Positions 38,443 through 49,860 of a stretch of 64,000 nt of DNA are shown here, in pieces. Numbering within the stretch: the stretch's first letter is position 1; each line of letters opens with the position of its first letter. The notes below the pieces were generated by a model. That model did no database searches. It saw only the letters and a program-made list of their open reading frames with translations, and had not been told where the DNA came from. The stretch is taken from the NCBI GenBank assembly GCA_963920575.1, contig OY986969.1, positions 27,257,434 to 27,321,433 on the forward strand, given 5' to 3'. This stretch comes from Narthecium ossifragum. Its lineage: Eukaryota > Streptophyta > Magnoliopsida > Dioscoreales > Nartheciaceae. A program made the position numbers and the translations under genes.

Positions 38443-41400
38443 ATGGCGGCGGTGGCGGGAGAGAAGAAGGTGGTGGTGGTGGTGATGGGAGCGACGGGCG
38501 CCGGGAAGTCGCGGCTGGCGATCGACCTGGCCGCCCACTTCGACGGCGTGGAGATTATTAGCGCCGACTCCATGCAGGTCTACCGCGGCCTCGACATCCT
38601 CACCAACAAGGTCCCCCTCCCCGAACGCAACGGTCCGGCCCTCCCCTCATCCCTTTTTCTTTCTTTCTTTTACATTGGAATCTTGTTTCCGATGCAAGAA
38701 TTGTGAGAATCGCATGTCGACTTGTATATCGATCTCAGACGTTCCGCATCACCTACTGGGTTCCGTGGATCCCTCCGTCGAGTTCACCTCTAAGGATTTC
38801 CGCGATCTTGCTGTTCCGGTAAGATATCGCAGACCGACCATCTCAATTTTGCAACTTTTGTTGGAAAATTCGCTGTAGTTTTATGCTATTTCAATTGTTT
38901 CTAGATCATAGACGATATATTGAGCCGCAACGGCCTTCCAGTCATTGTTGGCGGTACGAATTACTACATTCAGGTCCTCCTCCTCTTCGAGTTCCTATAC
39001 CTCTTCTCAAGCTTAGACACATGGAGTTTGTGTTTAACTCAAGTTTCTTTTATGCAGGCTCTTGTAAGCCCATTCCTTGTCGATGATGTTGTCGGAGAGA
39101 TGGATGAATGCTCTCCAATTGCTCTCCAACGTAAGTAACTTTATTGAAGGATGAATACGGTAATCTCGTTGATCTCATGGACTAATATGGCTCATAGTGA
39201 ACCAACTTAAATGTGGTTTCCAGAAGACGATGATGGCGCTGATCCTGGTGGTGTTTATGAACGGCTTAAGGAGATTGACCCTATTGCGGCAAATCGGATC
39301 CACCCTAACGACCATAGAAAAGTAAGCAACCCCTGTTGGATTTGGTATTTCAGGCACTCTTTCTGGGCTCCCGAGCTACGCTTAAATGGCATTGCGATTG
39401 GCATATGTAGTAGTTTTCCTCTTCGGCTGATTTTGGCATTACTTAGTAAAATGGACTGAGTTAGACATACCAATTGTTCAAGCTGATGAATTTACTTGGC
39501 TAGTTGAATCATTCCAATGCATTACAAGTCTGTTGATATGGACCTCATCACCATACATCTGGGTGTATATACTTAATGGCTTTCGCACTTACTTTGTATC
39601 ATGCTTGACCTTGTCTTCTCACCTGTTGAAAACAACAATGCCTACCACTTTAGCATGTCTAAAGATATTAAGCTTTGAAATTAGGTTTTACTTTGATCAA
39701 TGATGCATTCTGGACTTCCAATTGACGCCACTGGTAATTTGTGCAGATAAATCGTTATCTCAGCTTGTATTCATGTTCTGGTGTTCTTCCTAGCAATCTC
39801 TTCCAAGGAAAAGCTGCAGAGGTTGGAGTTCCTTCTTTTTTTAATTCGGAGATGCATTCATGTGCATGCATTTTTTTACATCACGATCCCACAGTGTCAG
39901 ATGCCATTTTTACTGAACTACTTGAATGAACTTCCAAATGTTCTTTACACTTGTTTTGTGCTCGCTCCTTTAGTTATAACAATAATTTGTAAACTCCAGA
40001 AGCATAGCGATGTATGTTTGTCATTCTGCAGATATCTTTCTCTTTGTTTAGAGACTAAGCTTTTAAGATATCTCCATGTGGTGTTTTTATCTTTGGATTT
40101 GTGTTCTACCGTTCAATAAAGCATGAGAAAATAGAATAATGTCCAACTTATTGTGCGGAGCTACTGTACTGGGAATATCTACCAGACATTGTTTGCTGAC
40201 TGATATATGGATCTTCTTTGTGGCAGGGCAGAAGTGGGGCCAAGCTGATAATTTAAAATATGATTGCTGTTTCATATGGATCGATGTCTCTACTCCTATT
40301 CTTGACAGATTTGTAAATGAGAGGGTTGATTGTATGGTTGATGCTGGTCTTCTGAATGAATTATTTGATATTTACAAGCCAAATGCAGACTACACTCGAG
40401 GCTTAAGGCAGGCTATTGGTGTGCGAGAATTCGAGGAGTTTTTCAAATCTTATTTTATTGCAAAGGAGTTAAATTTCCAACATATAGAAGATAAGAATTT
40501 TAGGTGCAATACAGTGTCTGCTATCAGTTGTTCCACTAATGAAGCTGATGTAAGCTTCAAACCTAGTTTTCTGCTAACTCTAGATGCAAAAGATGACGAG
40601 CTTAAAGTCTTACTAGTGGAAGCTATCAACAAGTTAAAAGCCAATACACGAAGGCTTGTACGTCGTCAAGTAAGTTGACACTCCCTCACCCTTATGCTGA
40701 CAATCATATCAAAAGATTAGCGCTTGAGACGTATATTATATGCTCAAACGCCCGAAGATGTCTTTTTATCTAAAGAAGAATTGTATGTAAACTTTCCAGA
40801 AACGGAGGCTTAATCGGTTGAGGGCATATTTTGGCTGGGATCTTCATTACATTGACGCAACAGAAGCCTTACTGTGTAAGCCACGAGTTATCTTGTGGAA
40901 CCATTTGAACAAGTTGAGATCTTTTCATGGTTGTCTCCTTTCTTGTTCTTTTTGTGGATTAACATAAATTTAATAGTTTTTCAGGTGATGGTGTAGAATC
41001 CTGGCATTTAAAAGTTGTGGAGCCTTCTGTGGGTATTGTCAGAACTTTCTTGTGCGAGGTAGGAAGTTTTAAGGCCGGTGCAATGGCACATGACAGGGTC
41101 GATAGCCAGAGTCCGGCTTCGAGGGACTTGTGGACTCAGTATATCTGTGAGGTTAGCATGAGCCTGTCTATACAAATTATTTTTATCCGTTGTCTTTGCT
41201 AGCGTATCAAGACCTTTAGTTAATCAGGTCTGGGACATCTGTGCTTATTTGATGGTAACACTTGAACAAGCACATCATTTACATTGCTACAGCATTGCTA
41301 TGTCTTCTCTTCTAAGATTTACCATAATTCTGTTTTCCTTGAGGTAGCAAGTCTACTGATTTAAATTCTGGTTCACTTTTTTTTTCCATCTAGAGTTCTG

Positions 41401-41847
41401 CATTTTATACTCTTTGACCTCTAGGTCCTGTTGGAATGATGCACTTGTACTTCATTGTTTTTTCTTTATCTTTCTATTTCTGCCAGACAATTCAGTGTCC
41501 ACTGCTTGCCTGTATATGTGGGCAACGTTGGATTGTTTTCGATCCTTCTCCTCCTCCTTAGAACTTCTTTTGTTAATGATACATGATTCGGCTGAGATTT
41601 TGTAGTTGACTTGGTCTTTGGGACTGCTTCATGCTAAAGTAGGCCTTCTGATGGTCTTTGGACTTACCATTCATGATGGAGTTTGAACTTATTTTTCTAC
41701 TGATATGTTTTTCTGTAGGCTTGTGGAAACCAAATCCTCAGAGGGACTCATGAATGGGAGCAACACAAGCAAGGCCGTAGCCACAGAAAGCGGCTCAGCC
41801 ATTTGAGAAAGAAGTATCGAGATTTCTGCTCGGTAAATCAACAATAG
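38443..41847 (+). CDS. IPT2: tRNA dimethylallyltransferase (tRNA isopentenyltransferase)
   Basis: Transfers a dimethylallyl group to N6 of A37 in tRNAs reading UNN codons; in plants tRNA turnover also supplies cis-zeatin. Ten exons: 38443-38632, 38739-38818, 38905-38973, 39058-39130, 39224-39321, 39747-39821, 40232-40669, 40800-40875, 40985-41151, 41719-41847; 464 aa, close to Arabidopsis IPT2. Exon 7 begins after the second of two adjacent CAGs, the only choice that keeps frame. Visible: P-loop GATGAGKS (16-23), [14 protein letters not shown] (39-52), [30 protein letters not shown], and a C-terminal C2H2 finger C421-x2-C424-x13-H438-x5-H444 with the QGRSHRKR tail of eukaryotic tRNA-IPTs. There is no obvious transit peptide, so a cytosolic/nuclear enzyme is inferred. 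Its 3' half is copied at 56213-58559. Confidence 0.95.
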
Positions 41848-41980
41848 CATCTTTTCACCATGAATTTTGTTCCATATACATGATTGCTTTAGCCTTGTAG
41901 ACTAGTCTAAATTTTTTTTGCGTGGAAGCAACACTGTAGTATCCATTAGGGAACTGATTTTTCTAAGATGAAAACCAAGG

Positions 41981-42350
41981 CAAACAGTGGCTCTGTGCAT
42001 GTGGCATGCCACGAATGTTGGGACCTCATACAAGGTATTGGGTGGCTAGCAGATGCTTGGCAAAGTACCTCCTGTGCGAGGCTGTTCTTGGGTTCAAGTC
42101 ATGTTGAGGTTATTATCGTTGTAAGTGCATTTGCTAAGCCAGCGTCAGGACTCAATTTTTTTTTTATAAAGAAAATGCTATGAATGTTGGTTGGTGCCCA
42201 GGCTTCCGCCTCAGTCCTCAGGAGGTCCAAGTTCAAAGGAGTGTTAACTTGTAATGGGTATGGCATTAGTACATTAACACCCTTGAGCTATGGTGATGGA
42301 CGCAACTAATCATAAAAGAAAATTACTGCAATGTTTAGTGATTTTGCTGG
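41981..42350 (+). repeat. SINE-like insertion in the block downstream of IPT2
   Basis: This stretch is present in copies A (here) and C (about 58693-59062) but absent from block B, where flanking sequence is joined near 46680. It contains GTTCAAGTC, a fit to the RNA polymerase III B box, about 100 bp from its start. A pol III-derived SINE is possible. No poly(A) tail or clear target duplication was found. Confidence 0.35.
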
Positions 42351-42763
42351 GATTTAGTTCAATGGCGTCGACTTGGGCGATTCTATTTTCTTGTTCTTTG
42401 AGACTCCCTTCTTGCTAGTGGGTGATATGGACCAGTCATGCGTCCAGTTGGACATGAAATAACCTGCTCGGTGAATACGAGCTCTGGGAAAGCTGCAGTG
42501 ATGCTGCTTTCCAATCTATATATGTTCCTTCTGTCGATGTCGAACCTAACCTACACACATTCATACCATAGTAGTAACACGCATATAGAAGATACAAATA
42601 GGAATAGCAAAACCCCCAACCCCTTATTCTGCATGCCTAGACGGCTAGACAGGATGTTAGGCGTCGGCAAGAAGATGGAGCGAAACTATTCAACGCACGC
42701 ACCTAGAGCAGCAGCAGCCGTAGTGGCTGCTATCTATAAACTGAAGCTCACAAGGATAGGTTC

Positions 42764-43472
42764 TCAACGGTGGCCGCGGACCACGTTGCCATAGATGCGG
42801 AAGTTGTTATCCCTCCCAGCTTGATTCCCCGATGCCATCCTCAATCCACCTCGAGCCCCGGTGATCTTGTTGTGGTACACGTCCATGTTGTTGTCTCTTC
42901 CTGCCTTGTTCCCGACGGCGAGATCCACTTCGCCATCGGCGTCCTCGACGGTATTGCGGAAGACCTGGATGTTGCTATCGCGCATGGCTTCATTCGCCAC
43001 TGCCAGACGTACTCTCGCGCTCGCGCCGGTGCTACCCAAGATGTCGTTGTTGTAGACGCGCATCCAATTGTCGCGGTGGGCAGTGTTCCCGACGCCCAAG
43101 TCGACGGGATAGTCGGCACCGGCGATCCTGTTGTTGTGAAATGAGCTGCGAATGTCACGGCCTGCGTCGTTGCCGTGGGCCAGGCGAACCCTCCCAGTTC
43201 CACCGATGACATGGTTATCGTAGATTTCGGGGTCCCAGTATCGGCCAGCACTGTTGTCAGTAGCGATTTCATCTCTTCTGGAGTATGGGCAGCCTGCGCC
43301 GCAGCAGGGGCGGGCGTATTGGCACCATGATTGGCACCTCTGCAAACGTTAGACATATAATCCGTTAGCCACGCTTCAAGCTGATGTATTATATATATAT
43401 AAACAAATGCATGCTGCCTCTTTAATTAATATGTGCTTATGCATGCGCGCGCGCGAGAGAGAGAGAGACCAT
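42764..43472 (-). CDS. Tandem-repeat protein A, unknown family, possibly beta-solenoid
   Basis: Not recognised. Proposed exons (minus): 43472-43470 (start codon only) and 43339-42764; 192 aa. An in-frame TAA lies just before the TTTGCAG acceptor, so the reading frame must be entered by splicing. A Cys-rich head (C3, C7, C13, C14, C18) precedes five 28-31-residue repeats at about 39-67, 68-95, 96-126, 127-154, 155-182 and a partial one at 183-192. Each has aromatic-x-N-x-[IV]-x-G, then R/D-L-A-x-G-N-x-A-x-R-D-N, for example VYNNDILG and DLAVGNKAGRDNN. N-x-I spacing of this kind occurs in NosD-type right-handed beta-helices; that fold is inference. No TM segment or signal peptide is seen. A competing frame opens at the ATG at 43356 (171 codons) but shows no repeat logic and breaks in B. 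Confidence 0.62.
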
Positions 43473-43560
43473 CTCGTAAGGGATGCTGAGGAGATGATAG
43501 GATTCAGGAGAAGAGTTTGGAGCTGTTACGCTTCACAAGAGTAGATCGATGAAGCTAGCT

Positions 43561-43568
43561 TATATATA
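43561..43568 (-). promoter_or_regulatory. TATA box of gene A
   Basis: TATATATA (minus) about 90 bp upstream of the proposed start codon of A. The sequence after it (GCTTCATCGATCT, CTCTTGTGAAGC) is shared with B and C, supporting one conserved core promoter and leader. Confidence 0.6.
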
Positions 43569-43940
43569 CCGCCACTTGCTAGCTGGTGAACGGCGGCAAT
43601 TTGGTAATTTAACTATGGATGCATTTCTTTAATTCTTGCGTGATGACTTATTCTACTCAGAGATATTTGATGCAGGTTACTAGCTACTTGGAAAAGTTCC
43701 TATCTTTTGGAACCAAAAGGAATAGGAGTTTTCCGGTTTCTTCTAAGCAGGCCGATGCTTGGACGGTTACCATTTTAGACATCATATGGATTTTTTTTAT
43801 ATAGTTAATTGGTGATAAAACCAAATTAGCATGACATATTAACCTATAGCCCACGTATAATTTTTTAAGACGATTAGTCCATTAATGAGCAGTTATGGTA
43901 GTTTTGATTTTATGATGGCCATATTATGCTATTATTCCAT

Positions 43941-44675
43941 TGTGATCATGGGAGTGAATGACAATTGGGTAGAGTCGAATCTTATCCTCGAAATTATATT
44001 CTTAGGATAAGAACTATATATTCTCGATCGTCATCTTGCCGGTTGAAAATATTATCACCATGAGCCAATATCAAAAATGCCCACCGGCCATTATAGCTAG
44101 GGTTGAACTCCCTTTTATAGCCTCAAAAGAACACATATATGCCAATGGGTGGTCGAAATAATATACTCGCATGACAAGAAGGCTGGAATCGTATGCTCGA
44201 AATTATGTTGACATGTTCTGGTGAGAAAGATTGTGATCATGGGAGTAAATGACAATAGGATAGAGTCGAATCGTATTCTCGAAATCATAGTCTTAGGATA
44301 AGAACTATATATGCTCGATCGCCATCTTGTCGGTTGAAAATATTATCACCATGAGTCAATATATATCATAAATGCCCACCGGCCATTATAGGGTTGAACT
44401 CCTTTTTACATCGTCAAAAGAACACATATATGCCAATCAGCCAATGGGTGATCGAAATAATATACTCGCATGACAAAGAAAGCTGGAAACGTATGCTCGA
44501 AGTTATATATTCATGATAGACTGGCGCGGCCATGATAGGGTCGAACTTGATTCCTTTACATCATAAAAAAGGAAATATATATACCACCGGCACGGGGGTA
44601 CGTGGCCGATATATATGTTAAATTCCCATGCATGATAAGGCTGGAAGCCTGGAAGCATATACTTGAAACCCATTT
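43941..44675 (-). repeat. Direct repeats of about 290 bp upstream of gene A
   Basis: Two adjacent copies start GTGATCATGGGAGT (about 43941 and about 44231) and share GAATGACAAT/GTAAATGACAAT, GGATAAGAACTATATAT, CGGTTGAAAATATTATC and GCCCACCGGCCATTATAG. A third, more diverged part copy runs to about 44675. The same set lies upstream of C at about 62503-63240. They occupy the 5' flank of A and C, so they may affect expression, but nothing shows this directly. Confidence 0.65.
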
Positions 44676-45029
44676 CTATGACTGAACCAGATCGAACTAT
44701 ATACAGATATCATGCAGTCTGCTCTTGATAAGGTTCGTATTCCACTGATGGGTCCAAAGCATATGTTCCCTCAGAAAATAATTAGTTATGGGAATGAATG
44801 ACAGGGTTAAAAGAGAAATATGTAATCAGAGGTAGAGTCCGCTCCTTAAATTAAATGGTGCCTGCCTTGTATTACGCGGAACCTCCCGTATCATTGGTAT
44901 TTGAAGTTTGCTCTCTCTCTCTCTCTTATTTGATTTCTTTGCAAAAAAACCCATATCATTTAGTTCTTTTAAGAGATTCAATTAATCTTATTTATTTAAA
45001 CTCACTCAAGAAACAATGATCCAAATTAT

Positions 45030-45430
45030 AATAACCGATATCCACCAATCATGAGATCTCTTCCAAAGGAGCAAATCCATATCATGGAGCTACAAATACA
45101 GCTAAATCTCTATCAACGGAAAAACGAGATCAATGTTATCAATCACTGAGAATAAAATCCTCTATATAAGACAATCTAGCCTTATTTAGTATCAATGCAT
45201 AATAAGACATATTGTATAAATCTATATTTTTCTTATCTACATGTATCATATATTTATTTAAACAATAGTAATACGTGACTTTGCTAAGGAGAAAAATTCC
45301 ACGATCTCTACCTTTTTTTATTTTCTTCAAATTACCCGTGATTTGATGGTTGTGTACATTGGTCTAAAGAGAGTACTATTACAATAAGGACATTTTTGTC
45401 ATTTAGTTTTGATAATTATTTTAACTCACT
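45030..45430. repeat. Dispersed element, three copies (one inverted)
   Basis: The segment starting ATAACCGATATCCACC recurs within duplication copy 2 (about 63597-63990) and, inverted, at about 55850-56215, right beside the left breakpoint of copy 2. It contains no recognisable ORF. It behaves like a transposable element of about 370-400 bp whose end is TAACCGA(G/T)ATCC. Confidence 0.55.
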
Positions 45431-45894
45431 CATGAACCAACCTCCAAATTACCCTTGAGGGATCAATTTATCCTTAATTGAACACTAATTTATTTAGAGT
45501 CAAATTGAGACTCGAGAAATAGGGCCGTTTATGTCTTTTAATATCTTTTCTAATATATATATATACTAGGTGGGACCCCTGCCACCTGACAGGGTAACCA
45601 TTAGATTAATGGATGATTCGGTTATAAAAACCGAATTTGATTAATGGATTAATATCGATATCATATAAGGTTAATGTATTAGATTAGTATACTATAACTA
45701 TAGAATAGATATAATTGTATGAATTAAATCAACATTATAAGGGGGCGATTATGTATAACCGTTTTTGCTCCTTATAAGGTTGATATGCTAAAGTTTTTTT
45801 CTTGAGTGGAAAATTAGTCTCTAAGGGGTTAATTGCAATGAAAATAAGCGAGTAGGTAAAATATAAATACCAACAAAATAGAGGTTTCTCACAT

Positions 45895-46176
45895 TGGCCC
45901 TGTTTGGTTCGAGGATAGGGGATTAAGCCCAATTTATCTCGGCATTGTAACCAAACACCTTCTAATCCCCATTTTTATGTTCATTCCTATTCTCACTTTA
46001 TCCCCAATTTTTAATTTCAACCAATCATTACTACTTTATCTCAGCTTTTTAACCAAACATTACTATTTTATCCTTACTTTTCAACTAAATACCACATATC
46101 CCATTGCTTATTTCAATATACCAATCCCTATCATCTCTAATCCTGAAATTGCTTATGTTGTAACCAAACGGCACCA
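45895..46176. mobile_element. MITE-like element with TTTGGTT inverted ends
   Basis: Opens TGGCCCTGTTTGGTT and closes AACCAAACGGCACCA, inverted with three mismatches, about 282 bp. Ends resemble Tourist/Harbinger or hAT MITEs. No clean target duplication was found, so the superfamily is left open. Confidence 0.55.
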
Positions 46177-46508
46177 ATATAGCTATCACTATAATAAAAT
46201 GGTCATTTAGCCGGATTTATATGAAGGTATGGAGGTATTTGTAAAGAATGTAATTAAGTGATTCAGTCTGAGTCAGTCTTCGGATGAACAAAGCCCTCAC
46301 AACCACCGCAACAAAGTCCCAAAGACTCGTACCCAAGATCACCAGCAGGAGACTGCAAGTCTTGGCCACTGCGTCATGCGCTCATATGCCGCTCACGTGA
46401 TATATACTTACAGTCGAAATCATATATAAAGTCCCACAAGCACAATTCAAGCCTATCAACATAGGACAGATCATGTTCCTATATATACATGGCGGGCTCC
46501 GTAGATCA

Positions 46509-47182
46509 ATAATGGCGTCTTTTCACCATGAATTTTGTTCAATTCATATGATTGCTAGCTTTAACCTCTGTTGACCAGTCTTAAATCCTTTTGCTTGGAA
46601 ACAGGTCTGTAATAATATCGGCAAACTGATTTTTCTAGCTAGCTAGGATGAAAGCCAAAGCAAACATTCATGAACCTGTGCATGAAGTCCAATGTGATGA
46701 CACTGGCGATGCCAATTTCTTCTTCTTTGAGAATACTCTCTAGCCAGTGGCCGGGTTGATTTGGACCACTCCGGCTCCTAGCTAGTTGGACATGAAGTGA
46801 CCTGTTGCCTGTTGGGTGAATTCTAGCTGCTTTAATTCTTACCAATATGTGTTAATTAACCCTCTTGACGACGGATACAGATCAAGTACGCCATTCAATA
46901 CGTATATATCTATTCCACACCAGTAACAAGTATTACGAACGATACAAATAGGAAAACACACCCACCCCTTCTTCTGCATGCATGCCTAAACAGGATGCAA
47001 GAAGATGAAGCGAAATTATTCAATTCACACACGTAGAGTAGAAGCAGCAGCAGCAGTCGTAGTAGTTATTCAAGTCACACACGTAGAGTAGCAGCAGCAG
47101 TCGTAGTATAGTAGTAGTTGTAGCAGCAGCAGCCATGCACCTATAAACCGATCGAAGCTAGCTAACATGGATCGATTCTTAA
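46509..47182. repeat. Older diverged copy of the block between IPT2 and gene A
   Basis: Begins with ATCTTTTCACCATGAA-like sequence matching the bases just after the IPT2 stop (from about 41848), then follows the A block with many differences and without the SINE-like insertion. Near its end it has (CAG)n-type repeats (about 47044-47135). It shows that gene B arose by duplication of a block starting just past the IPT2 coding end, before the A/C event. Confidence 0.6.
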
Positions 47183-47833
47183 TTAACGGCTGTACACGTT
47201 GCCATAGATGCGGCCGTTGGTATCCTTCCCAGCTTCATTCCCCGATGCCATCCGCAATCCACCTCGAGCACCGATGATTTTGTTGCTGTACACTTGCATG
47301 TTGTTCTCTCTACCTGCCTTGTTCCCGACGGCGAGATCCACTTCGCCCTCGGCGTCCTCCACGGTGTTGCCGAAGACACGCATGTTGTTATCGCACATGG
47401 CTTCATTCACCGCCGCGACGCGCACTCTCCCGTTCGCGCCGCCACTACCCAAGACGTCGTTGTTGTAGACGCGCATCCGGTTGTCGCGGTAGGCATTGTT
47501 CCCGACGCCTAAGTCGACGGGATAGTCGGCGCCAACGATCCTGTTGCTGTAAATAGCGCTGCGATTGTCACGGCCTGCGTCGTTGCGGTGGGCCAGGCGA
47601 ACCCTCCCAGTTCCACCGATGACATCGTTGTCGTAGATTTCGGCGTCCGAGTGTCGGCCAGCCCTGTTGTCAGTAGCGATTTCATCTCTGACGGAGGAGT
47701 AGGGGCAGCCGGCTCCCCGGCAGGGGCGGGAGTATCGGCACCATGACTGGCACTGTAAATGTTAGATGTATATTTAATACAGTTAGCCACGCTTCAAGCT
47801 AAAAGATATATGCATGCATGTGTGTGTGTGTGT

Positions 47834-47873
<40 letters not shown>

Positions 47874-47875
47874 AT
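47183..47875 (-). CDS. Tandem-repeat protein B, unknown family
   Basis: Not recognised; paralogue of A. Proposed exons (minus): 47875-47873 (start codon only) and 47752-47183, about 190 aa. I translated the whole of exon 2 by hand and it is open from the TTTACAG acceptor to the TAA. It keeps a Cys-rich head (four Cys; CQSWCRYSRPC), then the five repeats, for example IYSNRIVG, DLGVGNNAYRDN, VFGNTVED, VYSNKIIG, and ends GRIYGNVYSR. Differences from A are mostly substitutions inside the repeat pattern with no frameshift, and the alternative frame seen in A has a stop in B. That supports this frame as the coding one. The intron contains a long GA/GT microsatellite (about 47820-47870). Confidence 0.62.
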
Positions 47876-47954
47876 CTCGGGATGCTGATGAGTTGATAGG
47901 ACTCAGGAGAAGGATTTGGAGTTGTGATGCTTCACAAGAGCAGATCGATGAAGC

Positions 47955-47961
47955 TTATATA
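47955..47961 (-). promoter_or_regulatory. TATA box of gene B
   Basis: TATATAA (minus) about 80 bp upstream of the proposed start codon, followed by GCTTCATCGATCTGCTCTTG as in A and C. Confidence 0.6.
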
Positions 47962-48814
47962 GCCATTTGCAAGTTGGTGAACGATGGCGATTTGGTAATT
48001 TAACTCTTGGTACGACTTTTAAATTCTTGCGTGATGCAGCTTACCAGCTACTTGGAAAAGTTCCTATCTTTTGCGTTTTCTTTTGTGAGATGTATCATTG
48101 ACTTACGTGATGGGATCAATGAATGTGATTGAATTTAGACTATTGAAAGTGATCATATATGATACACATGTCTATACGTGATATGTATCTCAATCACTTC
48201 TCTTTTTTTAAACAAATAATTGCCTAAACCCCCAAATTAGCCAAACTTTATTGTTTAAAAAACTAATTCATAAGTTTTCAGACGATAGCCCCATTTATGG
48301 ATTAGTTAAGTTGTTCTACGAGTACATCGAACGGGTGCTTGCGTATTAACCCATTCCCCCAAAATAAAATAGGTGGGGAGGGATGTTACTTGGCCGTGGG
48401 CCACTGGTGCTTATCAATATGCTGTCCGGGGGGCTGACGTGCGGCAAGTGGGCCCCATGGATGGAGTAATGGACGGCGCTTATTAGCCCAAGTGCGTGGC
48501 GGGGCCCAAAATGGAGTAATACACGCTGTACCGAAGGGGGTCTCTCTGATCGTCTCGAAGGAATCATGCATCTATTTGGTGTCTTTGGTGTGTCAGTCTT
48601 AGTATGCTGTCTACGGGTCGGATCCTACATGGGTCCGGATCCAATATAGCCTCAACAAGTACCGCTCTTATGTATGGATTCACAAAGAGATTATCTGTAA
48701 ATGCAATGGAGAGGGAGAGGGAGAGGGAGAGAGAGAGTGTGCAACAAATAAAGTGGGTCAGTGGCGGCAGAGAAGTTGGTCATCGTGTCGTGCGGTTAAA
48801 AGAGTTCACGTGTC

Positions 48815-49310
48815 GATTGAGAGAAAACTCAGTCCAGTGAGAGAAAACTCAAACCAAATTAAGAGAGAAAACTCAGTTCATTGAGAGAAAATGAAAAATC
48901 AGTCTATTGAAAGAAAACTCAATCTATTGAGAGAAAACTCAGTCCATTGAGAGAAAACTCAAATCAATGAGAGAAAACTCAGTTCAATGAGAGAAAACGA
49001 AAAATCAATCCAGTGAGAGAAAACTCAGTCCAGTGAGAGAAAACGAAAAATCAATCCATTGAGTAAAAACTCAGTCTGGTGAGAGAAAACCCAGTATAGT
49101 GAGAGAAAACTCAATCCATTGAGAGAAAACTCAGTCAATTGAGAGAAAATTCAGTCCAATGAGAGAAAACTCAATCCATTGAGAGAAAACTCAGTCAATT
49201 GAAAACTCAGTCCATTGAGAGAAAACTCAGTCTATTGAGAGAAAATTCAAAAACTCATTCAATTGAGAGAAAACTCAGTCGATTGAGAGAAAACTCAGTC
49301 GATTGAGTGA
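48815..49310 (+). repeat. 20-bp minisatellite, left array
   Basis: More than 20 head-to-tail units of about 20 bp with consensus TGAGAGAAAACTCAGTCCAT. Units vary mainly in the last six bases, and some are shortened or carry ACGAAAAATCA. A 20-bp period is not a multiple of three, so it is not a coding repeat. It follows an AGAGGG microsatellite at about 48705-48737. Confidence 0.92.
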
Positions 49311-49860
49311 TAGAAAAACTCTTTGGCTGTTTATAATACTGATACTCTATGTTTTTTCTGCTTTTATTCTTAGTTAATAAAGTTTTAGTTTAATTTTTAG
49401 GAATTTATTTGTGCTTGGGAGAATTTAGTCTGGATTAATTAGTGTATTTGGGTGTTTGTAATGCTGATGTCAGCACCCCTCCTTCGATCCGCCCAAACCC
49501 ACTTCTTCTCCTTCTCCGGCGTTCCTTCTTCTTCCGCTGCTCTTTTTCCTTCCTCGCCAGCGTCGTCCATCCTTGCACTGACGATGTCTAGCCATCCTCC
49601 GCCGTTCCCCTCAGCTGTGCCCTCCGCCGTTTCCTTCCTCTTCATCTCCTTCTCTCCGCAGCCGCGCAACACCCACGTCTCTCTTCGAAACCCATCTCGC
49701 CGATCGCCCGCTTCCTCTGTTCTCTGCCGTCACCATGCCGCCATCGCCTTCCTCATTGCCCACGTCAACCGCCTTGCCACCTCCTTCCCCCCTTCTCTCT
49801 CCTCTTCCCTCAGATCTCCTTCCTCCCAAGCCGATCGCGACCCCCGACACACCTCAAAAC
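49311..49860. other. Non-repetitive insert between the minisatellite arrays
   Basis: About 550 bp separate two arrays of the same minisatellite. The right 400 bp are CT-rich on + and open in several frames on both strands (for example 49452-49892 +, 49611-49850 -). The predicted peptides are low complexity and match nothing I know. It may be an insertion or an ancestral spacer. Confidence 0.35.

Larger units (their letters stand above)
39492..45434. repeat. Segmental duplication, copy 1
   Basis: Matches 56213-64000 (once the 1849-bp insertion in copy 2 is removed) from TTACTTGGCTAGTTGAATC to the window end, with substitutions and small indels only every few tens of bases. It holds exons 6-10 of the tRNA dimethylallyltransferase gene, repeat-protein gene A and about 2 kb upstream of A. 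Copy 2 runs off the window, so the right end is unknown. Confidence 0.92.

Noticed and set aside
40139..40678. 179-codon + frame starting before IPT2 exon 7
   Set aside because: It reads intron sequence into exon 7 and through the donor at 40669; the spliced model matches the enzyme family.
41968..42183. 71-codon frame conserved in copies A and C downstream of IPT2
   Set aside because: Conservation comes from the recent duplication; the frame overlaps a SINE-like insertion absent from block B.
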